Of a stretch of 64,000 nt of DNA, positions 27,075-36,151 are shown one piece after another. A program made the translations under genes and the position numbers. The stretch is taken from positions 1,674,001 through 1,738,000 of the forward strand of contig CP143429.1 in NCBI GenBank assembly GCA_039636775.1, written 5' to 3'. The notes below the pieces were generated by a model. The model worked only from the letters and a program-made list of their open reading frames with translations, was not told where the DNA came from and did no database searches. Positions within the stretch are counted from its first letter, which is position 1. Each line of letters starts with the position of its first letter. This DNA is from Micrococcaceae bacterium Sec5.8 (GTDB lineage: Bacteria > Actinomycetota > Actinomycetes > Actinomycetales > Micrococcaceae).

Positions 27075-29204
27075 TCAGCGGACCTGGGCCGGGCTGAGTT
27101 TGAGCCGTCGCAGGAGCTGGGCGTTCAGGGCGACGACGATGGTGGAGATGGACATCAGCACCGCTCCCGCGGCGGGTGAGAGGACGATCCCTGCGAAGGC
27201 CAGCACACCGGCGGCCAGCGGGACGGAGATGATGTTGTAGCCGGTGGCCCAGATGAGGTTTTGCCACATTTTCCGGTAGCTGGCGCGGGAGAGGTCCACC
27301 ATCGACAGCACTGCCCGGGGGTCATTGCCGGCCAGGACCACGCCGGCCGATTCCATCGCGACGTCGGTGCCGGCGCCGATCGCGATGCCGACCTCGGCGC
27401 GGGCCAGTGCCGGGGAATCGTTGACACCGTCACCCACCATGGCCACCTTCAGGCCCCGGGCCTGGAGCTCGGCCACCTTTTTGTCCTTGTCCGCCGGGAG
27501 GACCTCGGCGAAAACCTCGTAGATGTTCAATTCGGTGGCAACCGCGTGGGCCACCTGCCGGGCATCGCCGGTGATCATGGCAACCTTGATGCCCCGGTTT
27601 TGCAGGGCGGCCACAGCCTGTCGGGATTCCTCGCGGACGGCGTCTTCGAGGCTCAGGGCGCCCAGGACCTGGCGGCCCTCGACCACGTGGAGGACGGCGG
27701 CGCCGCGGTCCATCCAGGCCTTGGTAGTGGTGGCCAGTGCCGGCGGTTCTTCTGCTTCGAGGTCCCGGAGCAGGGCAGGGCCGCCGACCTGGATGGTTCT
27801 GCCGTCGACCGTGGCGCGGACACCGCGGCCGGTCATGGACGAAAATTCAGTAGCCGCCGGAATCTGCATGCCCTGCTCCTGCGCGGCACGGACGATGGCC
27901 CGGGCCACCGGGTGCTCGCTGTCGGCTTCGACGGCTGCTGCCAGCCCGAGGAGGCTGTTCCGGTCCACGCCCTCGGCGGTCGCGACGTCCTTGAGGGCGG
28001 GTTCGCCCTTGGTGAGGGTCCCGGTCTTGTCGAAGAGGACGACGTCGATGGTCCGCATCCGTTCCAGTGCCATTCGGTTCTTGATCAGGACTCCGGCCCG
28101 GGCGGCCTGTTCGGTGGAGATGGCGATGACCAGGGGGATGGCCAGGCCCAGGGCGTGCGGGCAGGCGATTACGAGCACGGTGACGGTGCGGGTGACGGCG
28201 TCGGGAATGCTCCCCAGCAGTGACCAGACGATGAAGGTGATGACGCCGGCGCCGGCGGCGAAGTAGAACAGGAACGCGGCGGCCCGGTCGGCCAGGGCCT
28301 GGGCCTTGGAGGAGGAGGCCTGCGCCTCGGCGACCAGCCGCTGGATCCCGGCCAGGGCCGTCTCATCCCCGACGGCGGTGACCTGCACGCGGACGGTGTT
28401 GTCGGTGGCGACTGTTCCGGCGATGACTTTATCCCCGGGTGAGCGGAGGACGGTTTTGGATTCGCCGGTGATCATCGATTCGTCGAATTCGGCCTGGCCG
28501 TCGACGACCATGCCGTCGGCGGGCATCCGGGCCCCGGAGCGGACCAGGACGGTGTCCCCTGCGACGAGGTCGCTGACTTTGACGGTTTCCGTGCCTTCGG
28601 CGGTGATCCGGTCCGCCTCGTCCGGCAGCAGTGCGGCGAGAGCGTCGAGCGCGCCCCGGGCGGAGCCGAGGGCTCGCATCTCGATCCAGTGCCCCAGCAA
28701 CATGATCGCCACCAGCAGGGCCAGCTCCCACCAGAAGTCCAGGTCAAAACCGCCGATCCCCAGGCTCGTGACCCAGGAGGCGATGAAGGCGACGCTGATG
28801 GCCATGGCGATCAGCAGCATCATGGCCGGTTTCCGGCTCTTCAGTTCATCCAGGCCACCTTTGAGGAAGGGCTGGCCGCCGTAGAAGAAGATCACGGTTC
28901 CCAGCACCGGCGGGATCCAGGCCGAGCCGGGGAAAACCGGGGGCATGTAGCCGAGCAGATCCGCGAACATGGGGCTGAAGTAGACCACCGGCACAGACAG
29001 GGCCAGCGTGAGCCAGAACCTGTTCTTGAACATCGCAACGCTGTGGCCTGCGTGCTGGCCATGGCTGTGCACCATGTGCTCATCGTCCATGCCGCGGGCA
29101 TGGCCGGCGTGCGTATCAGGTGCGTGTGCGACGGCGGACCCGCTGCGGGGAGCGGTTGGCTCCCCTTGCGCGGCTGTGGGTCCGTTGTGGTGGTCGTGGT
29201 CCAT
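27075..29204 (-). CDS. CopB-type heavy-metal P-type ATPase (copper/silver exporter)
   Basis: A 709-residue P1B ATPase that drives metal out of the cytosol. In place of CxxC domains it has a His-rich N-terminus (MDHDHHNGP, HAPDTHAGHARG, HMVHSHGQHAGH), typical of CopB/P1B-3 pumps. The membrane metal site is CPH (VIACPHALGLAIP). Catalytic motifs: MITGESKTV (actuator), DKTGTLTKGEP (phosphorylation), the HP motif DSEHPVARAI, and VAMVGDGVNDSPALAR (hinge). All are intact and the length is normal. Start ATG 29204 follows AGGAGCACAGC. It is the second gene from the CsoR-like operator at 29709. Confidence 0.95.
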   Translation of the reverse strand: MDHDHHNGPTAAQGEPTAPRSGSAVAHAPDTHAGHARGMDDEHMVHSHGQHAGHSVAMFKNRFWLTLALSVPVVYFSPMFADLLGYMPPVFPGSAWIPPVLGTVIFFYGGQPFLKGGLDELKSRKPAMMLLIAMAISVAFIASWVTSLGIGGFDLDFWWELALLVAIMLLGHWIEMRALGSARGALDALAALLPDEADRITAEGTETVKVSDLVAGDTVLVRSGARMPADGMVVDGQAEFDESMITGESKTVLRSPGDKVIAGTVATDNTVRVQVTAVGDETALAGIQRLVAEAQASSSKAQALADRAAAFLFYFAAGAGVITFIVWSLLGSIPDAVTRTVTVLVIACPHALGLAIPLVIAISTEQAARAGVLIKNRMALERMRTIDVVLFDKTGTLTKGEPALKDVATAEGVDRNSLLGLAAAVEADSEHPVARAIVRAAQEQGMQIPAATEFSSMTGRGVRATVDGRTIQVGGPALLRDLEAEEPPALATTTKAWMDRGAAVLHVVEGRQVLGALSLEDAVREESRQAVAALQNRGIKVAMITGDARQVAHAVATELNIYEVFAEVLPADKDKKVAELQARGLKVAMVGDGVNDSPALARAEVGIAIGAGTDVAMESAGVVLAGNDPRAVLSMVDLSRASYRKMWQNLIWATGYNIISVPLAAGVLAFAGIVLSPAAGAVLMSISTIVVALNAQLLRRLKLSPAQVR

Positions 29205-29277
29205 TGCTGTGCTCCTTAAGAATTGTTCCGGTGCCGGGCGGCCCTGGGAGCCCTCCCTTCACGGTACGCCGCCGGGA

Positions 29278-29595
29278 TTACCGGCCGGGCGCGACGCTGT
29301 ATCCGGCGCCGGTCACAGCGTCGCGGACCGCGTCTGCGCTGGCGTTCCCGGCTACCGTCAGTCGGGATGTGCCCCTGGCGACGAGCTCCACGGTTGCGGA
29401 TTCCACTCCGTCCACGGAGGCGACGGCCTTTTCGACGGTCTGGACGCAGTGCCCGCAGGTGAGTCCCTCGATCGAGTACACGGGGCCGTCGGCCGCGGGC
29501 GGCGCCGTTGTTTGGGCCCCGGTCGAGCAGCAGCCGCAGCCGGACTGCTCCGGCGTGGCGAGGGGAAGTTCGGTCCTGGTGTTTGTTCCGCACAT
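29278..29595 (-). CDS. heavy-metal-associated (CopZ-like) domain protein
   Basis: A 105-residue cytosolic protein with a C-terminal HMA domain: VYSIEGLTCGHCVQTVEKAV supplies the Cu(I)-binding CxxC, and the domain runs on to ADAVRDAVTGAGYSV. The N-terminal 40 residues are extra and contain a Cys cluster (QSGCGCCSTGA), which could be a second metal-binding segment or a link to a partner. The start at 29595 (MCGTNTRTEL) has a GAAAAGG-type site upstream. It is the first gene after the CsoR operator and probably delivers copper to the CopB ATPase 73 bases downstream. Confidence 0.88.
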   Translation of the reverse strand: MCGTNTRTELPLATPEQSGCGCCSTGAQTTAPPAADGPVYSIEGLTCGHCVQTVEKAVASVDGVESATVELVARGTSRLTVAGNASADAVRDAVTGAGYSVAPGR

Positions 29596-29708
29596 GTCAG
29601 TTTGGTCCTTTTCGAGAAGGAGTAATGGGGTGCTGGGGTTGAACGGCTGTGACGGCCCGCGAATTCCGCGGAGCCTGGACAAACCACTTCACTGACAACA
29701 CACCCAAC

Positions 29709-29727
29709 ATACCCCTAGGGGGTATAT
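29709..29727. promoter_or_regulatory. CsoR-type copper operator
   Basis: ATACCCCTAGGGGGTATAT is the classic CsoR operator form with a C4/G5 core and ATA/TAT arms. It lies 114 bases upstream of the CopZ-like start codon and heads the nine-gene minus-strand operon ending at 20929. This is the best of the three copper sites in the window. Confidence 0.88.
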
Positions 29728-29855
29728 CTGGCAAGCAGGATCGGACGTGATCTTGCCCTTATTCGATGCACCGAAACAGGGCGCCGGGTGAAATCACGGC
29801 GACGGTGTGGTCACCGTTCCGCGCTCCCCCCTGGCATCTCACCGAAGAGTGCCCG

Positions 29856-30410
29856 CTAGTTTCCGCCGCCCATGCCGGGCATTGAGTGGTCCATGGTTTG
29901 TGCTTCGAACCATGTATGCAGGGCGGCCACGAGGGCCGTATCACCGGAAGTGAAGGTGATCTTTGCACCCGTGGGTAGCTGCTCGTAGTGGCTCTGCATC
30001 CGGGACGCGCCGGCTTGCAGTTCCTGCAGGCCGGGCATGGCGGTCCCGTGGATAGCCACTGGGTCGCTGTAGTTACCCTGCGCGAACTGGTCGGCTTCCC
30101 TGCTTAGATGCTGCTGGATCAGGGTGACGTTGTGCTCGTCGCCGGAGCTGTGGGCGACGATCTGTTCGACCCCTCCATCGGGGGTCTTCGTGAAGGTGTG
30201 TGTGGTGGCGTTCAAATCGAACGGCATGACCTGGACGGCGTGGGCCACCATTGCCTGTGCCTCTCCGTTGGCGGCCTGATGCCCTGTGGCCATGCCGTAG
30301 CCGATGCTACCGGCCGCCAGGACCAACGCGGCGACGACGCCCGCAAGCCACCAGCGGTGACCCTTCCGGCGAAGGGGACGGCTGCTATCAGTGCTGGTCG
30401 GGGTATTCAT
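29856..30410 (-). CDS. membrane-anchored protein of unknown function with His/Met C-terminus
   Basis: A 184-residue protein with a basic start, one membrane anchor (RWWLAGVVAALVLAAGSIGY) and an extracytoplasmic domain: VMPFDLNATTHTFTKTPDGG, DEHNVTLIQQHLSREADQFA, AIHGTAMPGLQELQAGASRM and TWFEAQTMDHSMPGMGGGN. The last segment could bind copper. Similar proteins in Actinobacteria are often mis-labelled aspartate carbamoyltransferase; no such motifs are present. It overlaps the 3' end of the marR gene by 23 bases, so the two are co-transcribed. Confidence 0.7.
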   Translation of the reverse strand: MNTPTSTDSSRPLRRKGHRWWLAGVVAALVLAAGSIGYGMATGHQAANGEAQAMVAHAVQVMPFDLNATTHTFTKTPDGGVEQIVAHSSGDEHNVTLIQQHLSREADQFAQGNYSDPVAIHGTAMPGLQELQAGASRMQSHYEQLPTGAKITFTSGDTALVAALHTWFEAQTMDHSMPGMGGGN

Positions 30411-30843
30411 GTGCTGCTTCCACGAGGAGGGTCAGGGCGTCTACTACGGTCTGGCGACGGTCAGCCGGGATGGCCTCCAGAAGGCTGGAGAAGCGTGCAG
30501 CCCGGGCGGCGGCCAGCTCGCCCGCGGCTTGGCGTCCAGCGTCGGTCACTTCCAGCCACACGAGGCGTCCGTCACCATCGCGTCTGCGGCGCTGCACCCA
30601 GCCGCGGGCTGTCAACTGGTCGACCAGACGGCTGACCGTACTCTTCGTCAGCCGTAGCCGCCCGGCGAGGTCGACTTGAGTGAGTGGACCGTCACGGTCC
30701 ACCTCAGTCACCGCATGGGCCTCGGAAATCGATAAGGGCTGACCGCAGGGGGTTTGGTCCGGTTGATACAACCCGAACGCGCGCACGAAAGCGAAAATCC
30801 GCGCCTGCAGCACCACCGCATCCGACTCGCTATCCTCCCGCAT
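30388..30843 (-). CDS. MarR-family transcriptional regulator
   Basis: A 151-residue winged-helix regulator. The DNA-binding region reads PLTQVDLAGRLRLTKSTVSR, LVDQLTARGWVQRRRRDGDG and RLVWLEVTDAGRQAAGELAA, a standard MarR core flanked by dimerisation helices. The start ATG at 30843 overlaps an inverted repeat that continues upstream, which explains why the longer frame to 31137 is rejected. It probably controls itself and the anchored protein it overlaps. The ligand is unknown. Confidence 0.9.
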   Translation of the reverse strand: MREDSESDAVVLQARIFAFVRAFGLYQPDQTPCGQPLSISEAHAVTEVDRDGPLTQVDLAGRLRLTKSTVSRLVDQLTARGWVQRRRRDGDGRLVWLEVTDAGRQAAGELAAARAARFSSLLEAIPADRRQTVVDALTLLVEAAHEYPDQH

Positions 30844-30884
30844 GGTTGCATGATACAACCAACTCGTTCGATGGTACAACCATC
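30844..30884. promoter_or_regulatory. MarR-type operators
   Basis: Two dyads abut the marR start codon: GGTTGCATGATACAACC (30844-30860, arms GGTTG/CAACC) and GATGGTACAACCATC (30870-30884, arms GATGGT/ACCATC). Their centres are about 25 bases apart, and the first lies directly upstream of the start codon, so binding would block transcription or leaderless translation. Autoregulation is the expected outcome. The remaining bases up to 31246 show no gene. Confidence 0.65.
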
Positions 30885-31246
30885 TACCCGGAGTGGCCAT
30901 CGAAGTAATCAGCCACAACTTATCGAGCGAAAGACCGCCTTGAAAGCGCGGGTCATAGTTTTGTCTAACAGCACGGTCCCTTACTGGTCCCGGCGCAGGC
31001 GACTTCTGACGGTGATGGTGGTAGTAGGCCGTGGGGCGGCGTGACTCTACTTCTGACTGACGCTTCTTGAAGCTGTCTTGTGAATGATCCGTCCGCCGTG
31101 CCACGGCCTGTAACAGACGCATCGGCCAGGCGGACATGACTTCATAGGAGCTTGACGAGAAGTCCCATCACCGTCTTGTCTGCCCACCTGGTCGACGCGA
31201 GCCCATCACTACGCTGCTGCGCGGAAGTCGAGGAGCCAGTCCCATC

Positions 31247-32469
31247 ATGACAAATGAAATCATCAAAGTCATCGCCGGTATCAATACTCATGCCGATACC
31301 CATCATGTCGCCTGATTAGTCAGCGAGGGAAACATCTGGCCGACGAGAAATTCGCGGCCACCGGACCCGGCTATCGGGCCATCGTTGGGTACATCACCCA
31401 GTTCGGGCCAGTCATCGCCGTCGGAATCGAAGGCACCGGCAGTTACGGTGCCGGGCTGGCTCGCGTCCTGGCTACAGAGGGCTTTGAAATCGTGGAGGTC
31501 AACCGGCCCAACCGGCAGTCCCGCCGGTTGCGCGGGAAGTCCGACCCGCTCGACGCTTACCAAGCCGCCGAATCCGTGTTGGCCGGACGAGGCACATCAA
31601 CACCAAAGACGCGGGACGGATATGTCGAGGCTTTGCGGGTTCTGCGGACAGCAAGGACAAGCGCGATCAAGGCCCGGACTGCTGTGCTGACCCAGATCAG
31701 TGGCATCCTGGTGTCCGCGCCGGAGGCCATACGTGCCAGATACCGGGGCCAAACAACACCTGCACGGCTGAAAGCGATGGCCGCCTTGCGCCCGGACAGC
31801 GATACAGCTGACCCGGGCGTGGCAACAGCGATCACGCTCAAGAGATTGGCCCGGCGCCACCAGCACCTCACCACCGAAATCGAAGACTGCCACACGGATC
31901 TGGCCCGGATCATCAACGAGAATGCGCCGGCTCTTACCCACGTCACCGGCATCGGCACTGCCGTGGCCAGCCAGCTACTTGTCACCATCGGCGACAACCC
32001 CGAACGCCTCGGCAGCGAAGCCCAATTCGCAGCCCTTACCGGCGTTGCCCCAATCCCCGCCTCGTCCGGGAAAACAACCCGGCATCGGCACCCCCGGGGC
32101 GGTGATAGAGCCGCGAACTCCGCGATCCATCACATCGTGCTGGCGCGCATGTCCACCGACCAGCGCACCAAGGACTACGTCGCCAAACGCACAAAGGACG
32201 GCAAGAGCAAGCGCGAGATCATGCGCTGCCTTAAGCGCTACATCGCCCGGGAAATCTATCGGGTGCTACACACCCCCCGGCCTGCTCCCCTCACGAATGA
32301 CCTGCGACCACGGCGGTTGGCGCTTCACATCACCCAAGCCGCAGCCGCCCAGCACTTCAGCGTTTGGCCGACAGCCATCTCACGCATAGAACGCGGCTTA
32401 TCCCGGGAACACGACCTTGCCAGCCGTTACCGCACGTGGCTGGACGAACAACCGCAAACCAGCGCGTGA
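31247..32469 (+). pseudogene. IS110-family transposase, frameshifted and active-site mutated
   Basis: The frame from ATG 31247 reads MTNEIIKVIAGINTHADTHH and then meets TGA at about 31313; adding one C there restores the family sequence (KHLADEKFAATGPGYRAIVG, VIAVGIEGTGSYGAGLARVL), which continues into the long open part from 31492 (GKSDPLDAYQAAE; GIGTAVASQLLVTIGDNPER; FAALTGVAPIPASSGKTTRH). IS110 enzymes use a DEDD motif whose first Asp lies in GIDTH; here it is Asn (GINTH). Both changes argue against activity. The C-terminal 50 residues (LRPRRLALHITQAAAAQHFS-type helix-turn-helix) are an extra, XRE-like segment not usual in the family. Confidence 0.88.
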
Positions 32470-32544
32470 CAACCATAGGAGCATCAATGACACCGTATCC
32501 GTGGAGTGCCGCGTAACCTGGCCGTCCGTTAAGTTGGCCCAAAA

Positions 32545-32734
32545 GTCCCGCCTTATTCACCCTGCGGAACGACGGTTTGTCCAGGATCGACTCGCTGCGG
32601 GCGTTGATCAGCCTCGCGCCGATTTTGATGTCCCTGGCCCAGGGCGGAACCAGGCCCCAGCGGGCAATCAATATCCGGCGATCCACTGTGTCCTCGTACA
32701 GGCGCTTACCCGGGTGCGGCAACATGCGCTGCAC
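32545..32734 (-). pseudogene. SRAP (YedK/HMCES-type) fragment
   Basis: The minus strand encodes RRILIARWGLVPPWARD, then IKIGARLINARSESILDKPSFR, the central block of SOS-response-associated peptidase domains that cap abasic sites. The catalytic N-terminal Cys part and the C-terminal half are missing, and both edges run into unrelated sequence. It is a short remnant without function. Confidence 0.72.
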
Positions 32735-32865
32735 TGCGGTTGGACGATCCGCGGATCAGCTCTTACAGTCTTGCGGTATCGAATGCAGGCAGACAGACAC
32801 GACGTCCGGGAAGGGGGGCGCACATCACCGCTGACCAACGCCACCAACCCAATGTTTCATCCGCG

Positions 32866-32891
32866 AAAGCCCCTCCCTGAGGGGCTTTTTT
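32866..32891 (+). terminator. rho-independent terminator
   Basis: AAAGCCCCTCCCTGAGGGGC followed by TTTTTT forms a strong short hairpin with a T-run on the plus strand. Its upstream transcript is unclear because the preceding 400 bases hold only remnants, so it may be left over from a lost gene. Confidence 0.8.
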
Positions 32892-33078
32892 ATGTGCCGC
32901 GAGTCCCGCGGCGGGGCGGCGTTTACAGGCCGCCTGATCATGGGTCCCGGCGCGCCCCCGGCGACCCTCATCGAGGTGCCTGCCGTCAGCTGGCAGCAGC
33001 GGGCGCCCCGACTACGGTTCCCAGCGCCGGACCTATGCTTAAGTTAGCGCTTATCCGTTCCGCCGAAGGAGCAATCGA

Positions 33079-33387
33079 ATGTCTCGCATCATTTCCACCG
33101 GCTTGGCCAAGACCGGTCTCCTGCTCGGCTACAAGGTCGCCCGCGATACAGGCAACCGGCAGGCAGGCGGCGCCATTTTGGCAGCCTGCGGCTTGGCCGC
33201 CTTCGCGGTTTGGAAAAACGACGCCGGCGCGGCCCGGGCTGCCGCCCTCACGGGCACGTATGTTACGGCCTTTGGCGCGTCCCACCCCTTGGCGAAGAAG
33301 ATCGGCGCGTGGCCGGCAGTATTCACCGTCACCGGTGTCATGGCGCTGGCCTCGATGATCTTTGGCGGGCGCCGCAAGGAGTCCTAG
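33079..33387 (+). CDS. small hydrophobic protein, unknown function
   Basis: A 102-residue protein with a well-placed ribosome-binding site (CGAAGGAGCAATCG before ATG). It begins MSRIISTGLAKTGLLLGYKV and has three hydrophobic stretches (GAILAACGLAAFAVW; AAALTGTYVTAFGA; AVFTVTGVMALASMIFGG) between basic residues, consistent with a small membrane protein. The family is not recognised. It stands alone between a terminator and a gene-poor region. Confidence 0.6.
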   Translation: MSRIISTGLAKTGLLLGYKVARDTGNRQAGGAILAACGLAAFAVWKNDAGAARAAALTGTYVTAFGASHPLAKKIGAWPAVFTVTGVMALASMIFGGRRKES

Positions 33388-33784
33388 TACTACAGGCGCG
33401 CCAGCTGTACCTAGCCAGCAGGTTGGTTACATCTGCTGATGGGCGGTCCTCCTCCGAGGGCGCTGACTTGTGGTCCTGGAGGCGGCGGGCTCCGCTGCAC
33501 CGTTGGTGGTCCGTGGTCACCTCCTGGAGGCCGGCCGGGCCGTCGGTCGGTCATGCAGGTTGCTGTTTTCTTCTCCATGAAACGTTCGGAAAGGAGGAAC
33601 CCGCAGCCATGATGGTCAGCGATTTTCAGCAGGAGGGCCGCCCAGTGCGGTGCTTGTACGCGGCCGGCTCGTTTCCTGAGGCCGGCCTTTCCTATCGGAG
33701 CGAAATCGAGCGCAATGCACAACCGACCCGCCCGGACGGCCGTTTAAGCAGCTTGGTTGGGGGCGGCGAAGCGGGCAAGAAGGA
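33388..33784. other. gene-poor stretch
   Basis: Frames exist on both strands but none has a plausible start site combined with a family motif. The sequence lies between a small membrane-protein gene and repeat copy B. No structure worth naming was found. Confidence 0.5.
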
Positions 33785-34376
33785 GGGTGTGCACAATGTG
33801 CACACCCTGGGCTTCGGACTGGGTCGTACTGGTGCCGGACTGGGCCGGATTCGGGATGTTTGGGCGGGAGGCCAGTGTTTGCAGGGGCTGGAGTCCGGTT
33901 CGAGTCCCACCTCGGGCACAGTCTTTCCGCAGGTCAGCGGTTTTTTGGTGCTTTTACCGTGTGGACAGTGTCCACACTCTTGCCTCTGATCTGATGTTCC
34001 GGGTGTGTGGGGTCCCGGAAACGGCCTATTCAGTTATGCGGGGGAGCGGTCCCCTACGGCGGACCGGGTACCGCCCTCTGGGGTCTCTTCTGGGTGTTCA
34101 TCCTCGTTCGTCCTTCCCGTTGGATTTTCGCGTTCACCACTTCATGGTGGCTAGGGTCGCCTACAACGTGACGTGCTGATTATTCTTTAGATGGACCTGG
34201 GTTTGCGGCTGGTCCGGGTTTTCCGCTCTGGTACTTGTTCATGCAGGAATGCGGTGGGAACGGCATGACATGGCAACTGATCCGGAGGTGATCATGAGCT
34301 CGCTGAGCCTGGTCAGCGGGCGGGCCCCAAGGGCGATCTGCAGGAACTCCTGGGCCTTGTGGTCCTGGGCCTTTCC
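33785..34376. repeat. long direct repeat, copy B
   Basis: It lacks the upstream hairpin of copies A and D and starts at palindrome P1 (33785-33807), which here has the core GTGTGCACAATGTGCACAC instead of the usual GTGTGGACAGTGTCCACAC. The tRNA-like 23-mer is at 33897-33919, P2 (GTGGAC form) at 33959-33977, exactly 172 bases after P1. The hairpin and downstream block follow, and the minus-strand DUF4192-like tail (QEFLQIALGARPLTRLSELM) closes it. Confidence 0.9.
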
Positions 34377-34494
34377 ACGAGTTGCGGACGGTCGCGTGGG
34401 CGTCGTGACGTGTGCCAGAGTCCGACTGGCAAAACGACTATGTCGACTGCAAGCGGGTGTGAACCGTTCGATCAAACGAACGAGGGAATCCGCA

Positions 34495-34695
34495 ATGGCC
34501 TGCAACAAGTATCCGTACCCGAGCCCATTCACCGCCCTGGACGCAATCGTGGCAGTGGGGGAGCCGGGGCAGGCATTCCGCCCGGGCCTACCCGTGCGAG
34601 CACTACCACCGCCGGCACCTGACCTCCAAGAAAGTCGCAGGCAGGAAGCTCCCGGAGTGGGAACGTTGCCAGGTCTCGCTGCCCGCGCCGTAAAC
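34495..34695 (+). pseudogene. small hypothetical protein, frameshifted
   Basis: The plus strand starts MACNKYPYPSPFTALDAIVA and continues GEPGQAFRP; shifting frame then gives AYPCEHYHRRHLTSKKVAGR and a stop. The composite resembles small Cys/His proteins of actinobacterial phages and plasmids ('PYRCPHCGGWHLTSK'-like), probably zinc-binding. One base gain or loss near 34580 breaks it. Identification is tentative. Confidence 0.4.
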
Positions 34696-34857
34696 GATCC
34701 CAGTCGCTTGTGCCTCCTCGTCCCGACATCGAATGTCCTCCGGTTGACGGCGGCCCGAAGCTTGTGATCGAACGGCACGACTCTCCGGGGAGCAAGTAGC
34801 GCGGCCGCGAGCGGGCGGATACGCCACTTCGGTCGGGGAGCCGCAGGTGTCAGACGC

Positions 34858-34995
34858 TCAGAGGTACTTCTCGGCGTCGTCCGCGGCGTAGTCTTCGTCG
34901 CCGTTCGTCATGTCGATGGCGCGGTCGAGGTTTTTGTTCGACTCGATGCCGGAGCGGACGCAGTTGCCGGACTGCGAGTAGGGCTGGCCGGCGCG
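34858..34995 (-). other. possible coding remnant
   Basis: The minus strand has a low-redundancy frame reading YSQSGNCVRSGIESNKNLDR then AIDMTNGDEDYAADDAEKYL and a stop. Its composition looks protein-like, unlike neighbouring frames, but it has no start and no family was recognised. It is probably the end of a lost gene. Confidence 0.3.
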
Positions 34996-35047
34996 GCCCC
35001 ATCTTGCTTATAGTGCTCTCTTGCCCATTTTTCAGGAGAGGATTTCC

Positions 35048-35302
35048 ATGGCCGCTGAGGACTACTTCGTCCACCGTCACCAGGACACCTTCATCGCGGA
35101 GGACCACCTCGATGTCTGGCGTCCCATTCCACACGGAGATAGGAACGCTGTGATCCAGATAGACCAGGCGGACGGGGTTACGGCGGCAGTCGACTACCGG
35201 GCCGAAGACGCGCCAGCCCTGGCCCGCGCGATCCTCGAAGCAGTCGGCCTGGACTCCCGGACTGAGTTCCTCGGCGAGCTGCCGGACCTGAACGCTGGGT
35301 AG
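35048..35302 (+). CDS. small acidic protein, unknown function
   Basis: An 84-residue soluble protein (MAAEDYFVHRHQDTFIAEDH, VWRPIPHGDRNAVIQIDQAD, VDYRAEDAPALARAILEAVG). The start at 35048 follows a clear AGGAGAGG ribosome-binding site; an in-frame ATG at 35021 overlaps that site. No family is recognised. It has its own upstream region and no operon partner. Confidence 0.62.
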   Translation: MAAEDYFVHRHQDTFIAEDHLDVWRPIPHGDRNAVIQIDQADGVTAAVDYRAEDAPALARAILEAVGLDSRTEFLGELPDLNAG

Positions 35303-35444
35303 TCCCTCATGACGCTGAGTGATGTCCGGTTCTTCCACAAAGTACTGCAGGTAGGAAAGCCCGAGGGCTACAGGCTGACCAGGAAACACACATGCGCCGT
35401 CCTCGCCTTGCGTTCTCAGTCCCCACGACAGACCTAGGCCTGGC

Positions 35445-35793
35445 TCAAGCCTGTTCCAGCTTCGCGAGAGGCTCGGCAATCGGGCTGCCGTCCCGGTACT
35501 GCTTTGGGCACGGCGCCAGCGACCCCTTCAGGACCGCGATCTCCTCATCGCACTGGCTAAACTTCCAATGGACGATGGTGGCCTGATCCGTGTATCCAGG
35601 GGCCGGTATGTCGCCCGTCGCATCCCCTTCGGCGCCTTGAATGGCTTTTGTAGCAGAGGACGAGCGCCCCTTTCGAGCTTGCCTTCGCGTTTGAACTGCT
35701 TGATGGGCTCAATGAACTTTAGGTAGTGGACGCCGTCAACCACGCCCCGCTTGAACTGGGCCGCCCGTTCACCGCCGCCGGCCAGGATCCTCC
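35445..35793 (-). pseudogene. hypothetical protein, frameshifted
   Basis: Three frames on the minus strand form one protein: GGGERAAQFKRGVVDGVHYL, KFIEPIKQFKREGKLE; then ALVLCYK; then AIQGAEGDATGDIPAPGYTD, QATIVHWKFSQCDEEIAVLK and PIAEPLAKLEQA before a stop. Small frameshifts near 35675 and 35650 separate them. The family is unknown; the continuous coding quality in three frames shows recent decay. Confidence 0.5.
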
Positions 35794-35831
35794 ACGTAGC
35801 CGCATGTCACTTCCGCAGGAGCGAAGTCCTC

Positions 35832-36083
35832 TCAGTTATCCCTGTCTGAGATTTCCTTCGCTGTTCGCCGCAATCTGATAGCGGCAAGCCCGATGACGCT
35901 GCCTGCTGCGGCCAGGAAGAAGAACAGCACCAGCAGCGGACCAGACATCCCAGGAAAAAGCGGGTTCCGGCCGGTAAGGAAGATCGAAGCCAAGAGGCCC
36001 GCCATCGACACGCAAAACGCCAGCCCTAGTACCTTCTGCTTGCGGCCCTGGCGCATCATCGGCGATCTAGTTGAAGTAGCCAT
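35832..36083 (-). CDS. small two-helix membrane protein
   Basis: An 83-residue protein: a basic N-terminus (MATSTRSPMMRQGRKQKV), two helices (LGLAFCVSMAGLLASIFLTG and PLLVLFFFLAAAGSVIGLAA) and a charged C-terminus. The family is unknown. It is divergent from the secreted-protein pair that starts at 36152, sharing an AT-rich 70-base promoter region. Confidence 0.6.
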   Translation of the reverse strand: MATSTRSPMMRQGRKQKVLGLAFCVSMAGLLASIFLTGRNPLFPGMSGPLLVLFFFLAAAGSVIGLAAIRLRRTAKEISDRDN

Positions 36084-36151
36084 GAATATATTCTATCGTA
36101 TTGAACGAACCCAATTTGACAGGGTTTGTAAATAATATGGGGGAAAATAAC

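Noticed and set aside
32866..32891. A CRISPR or small-RNA locus near the terminator.
   Set aside because: There is a single hairpin with a T-run and no repeat array or promoter that could be supported.
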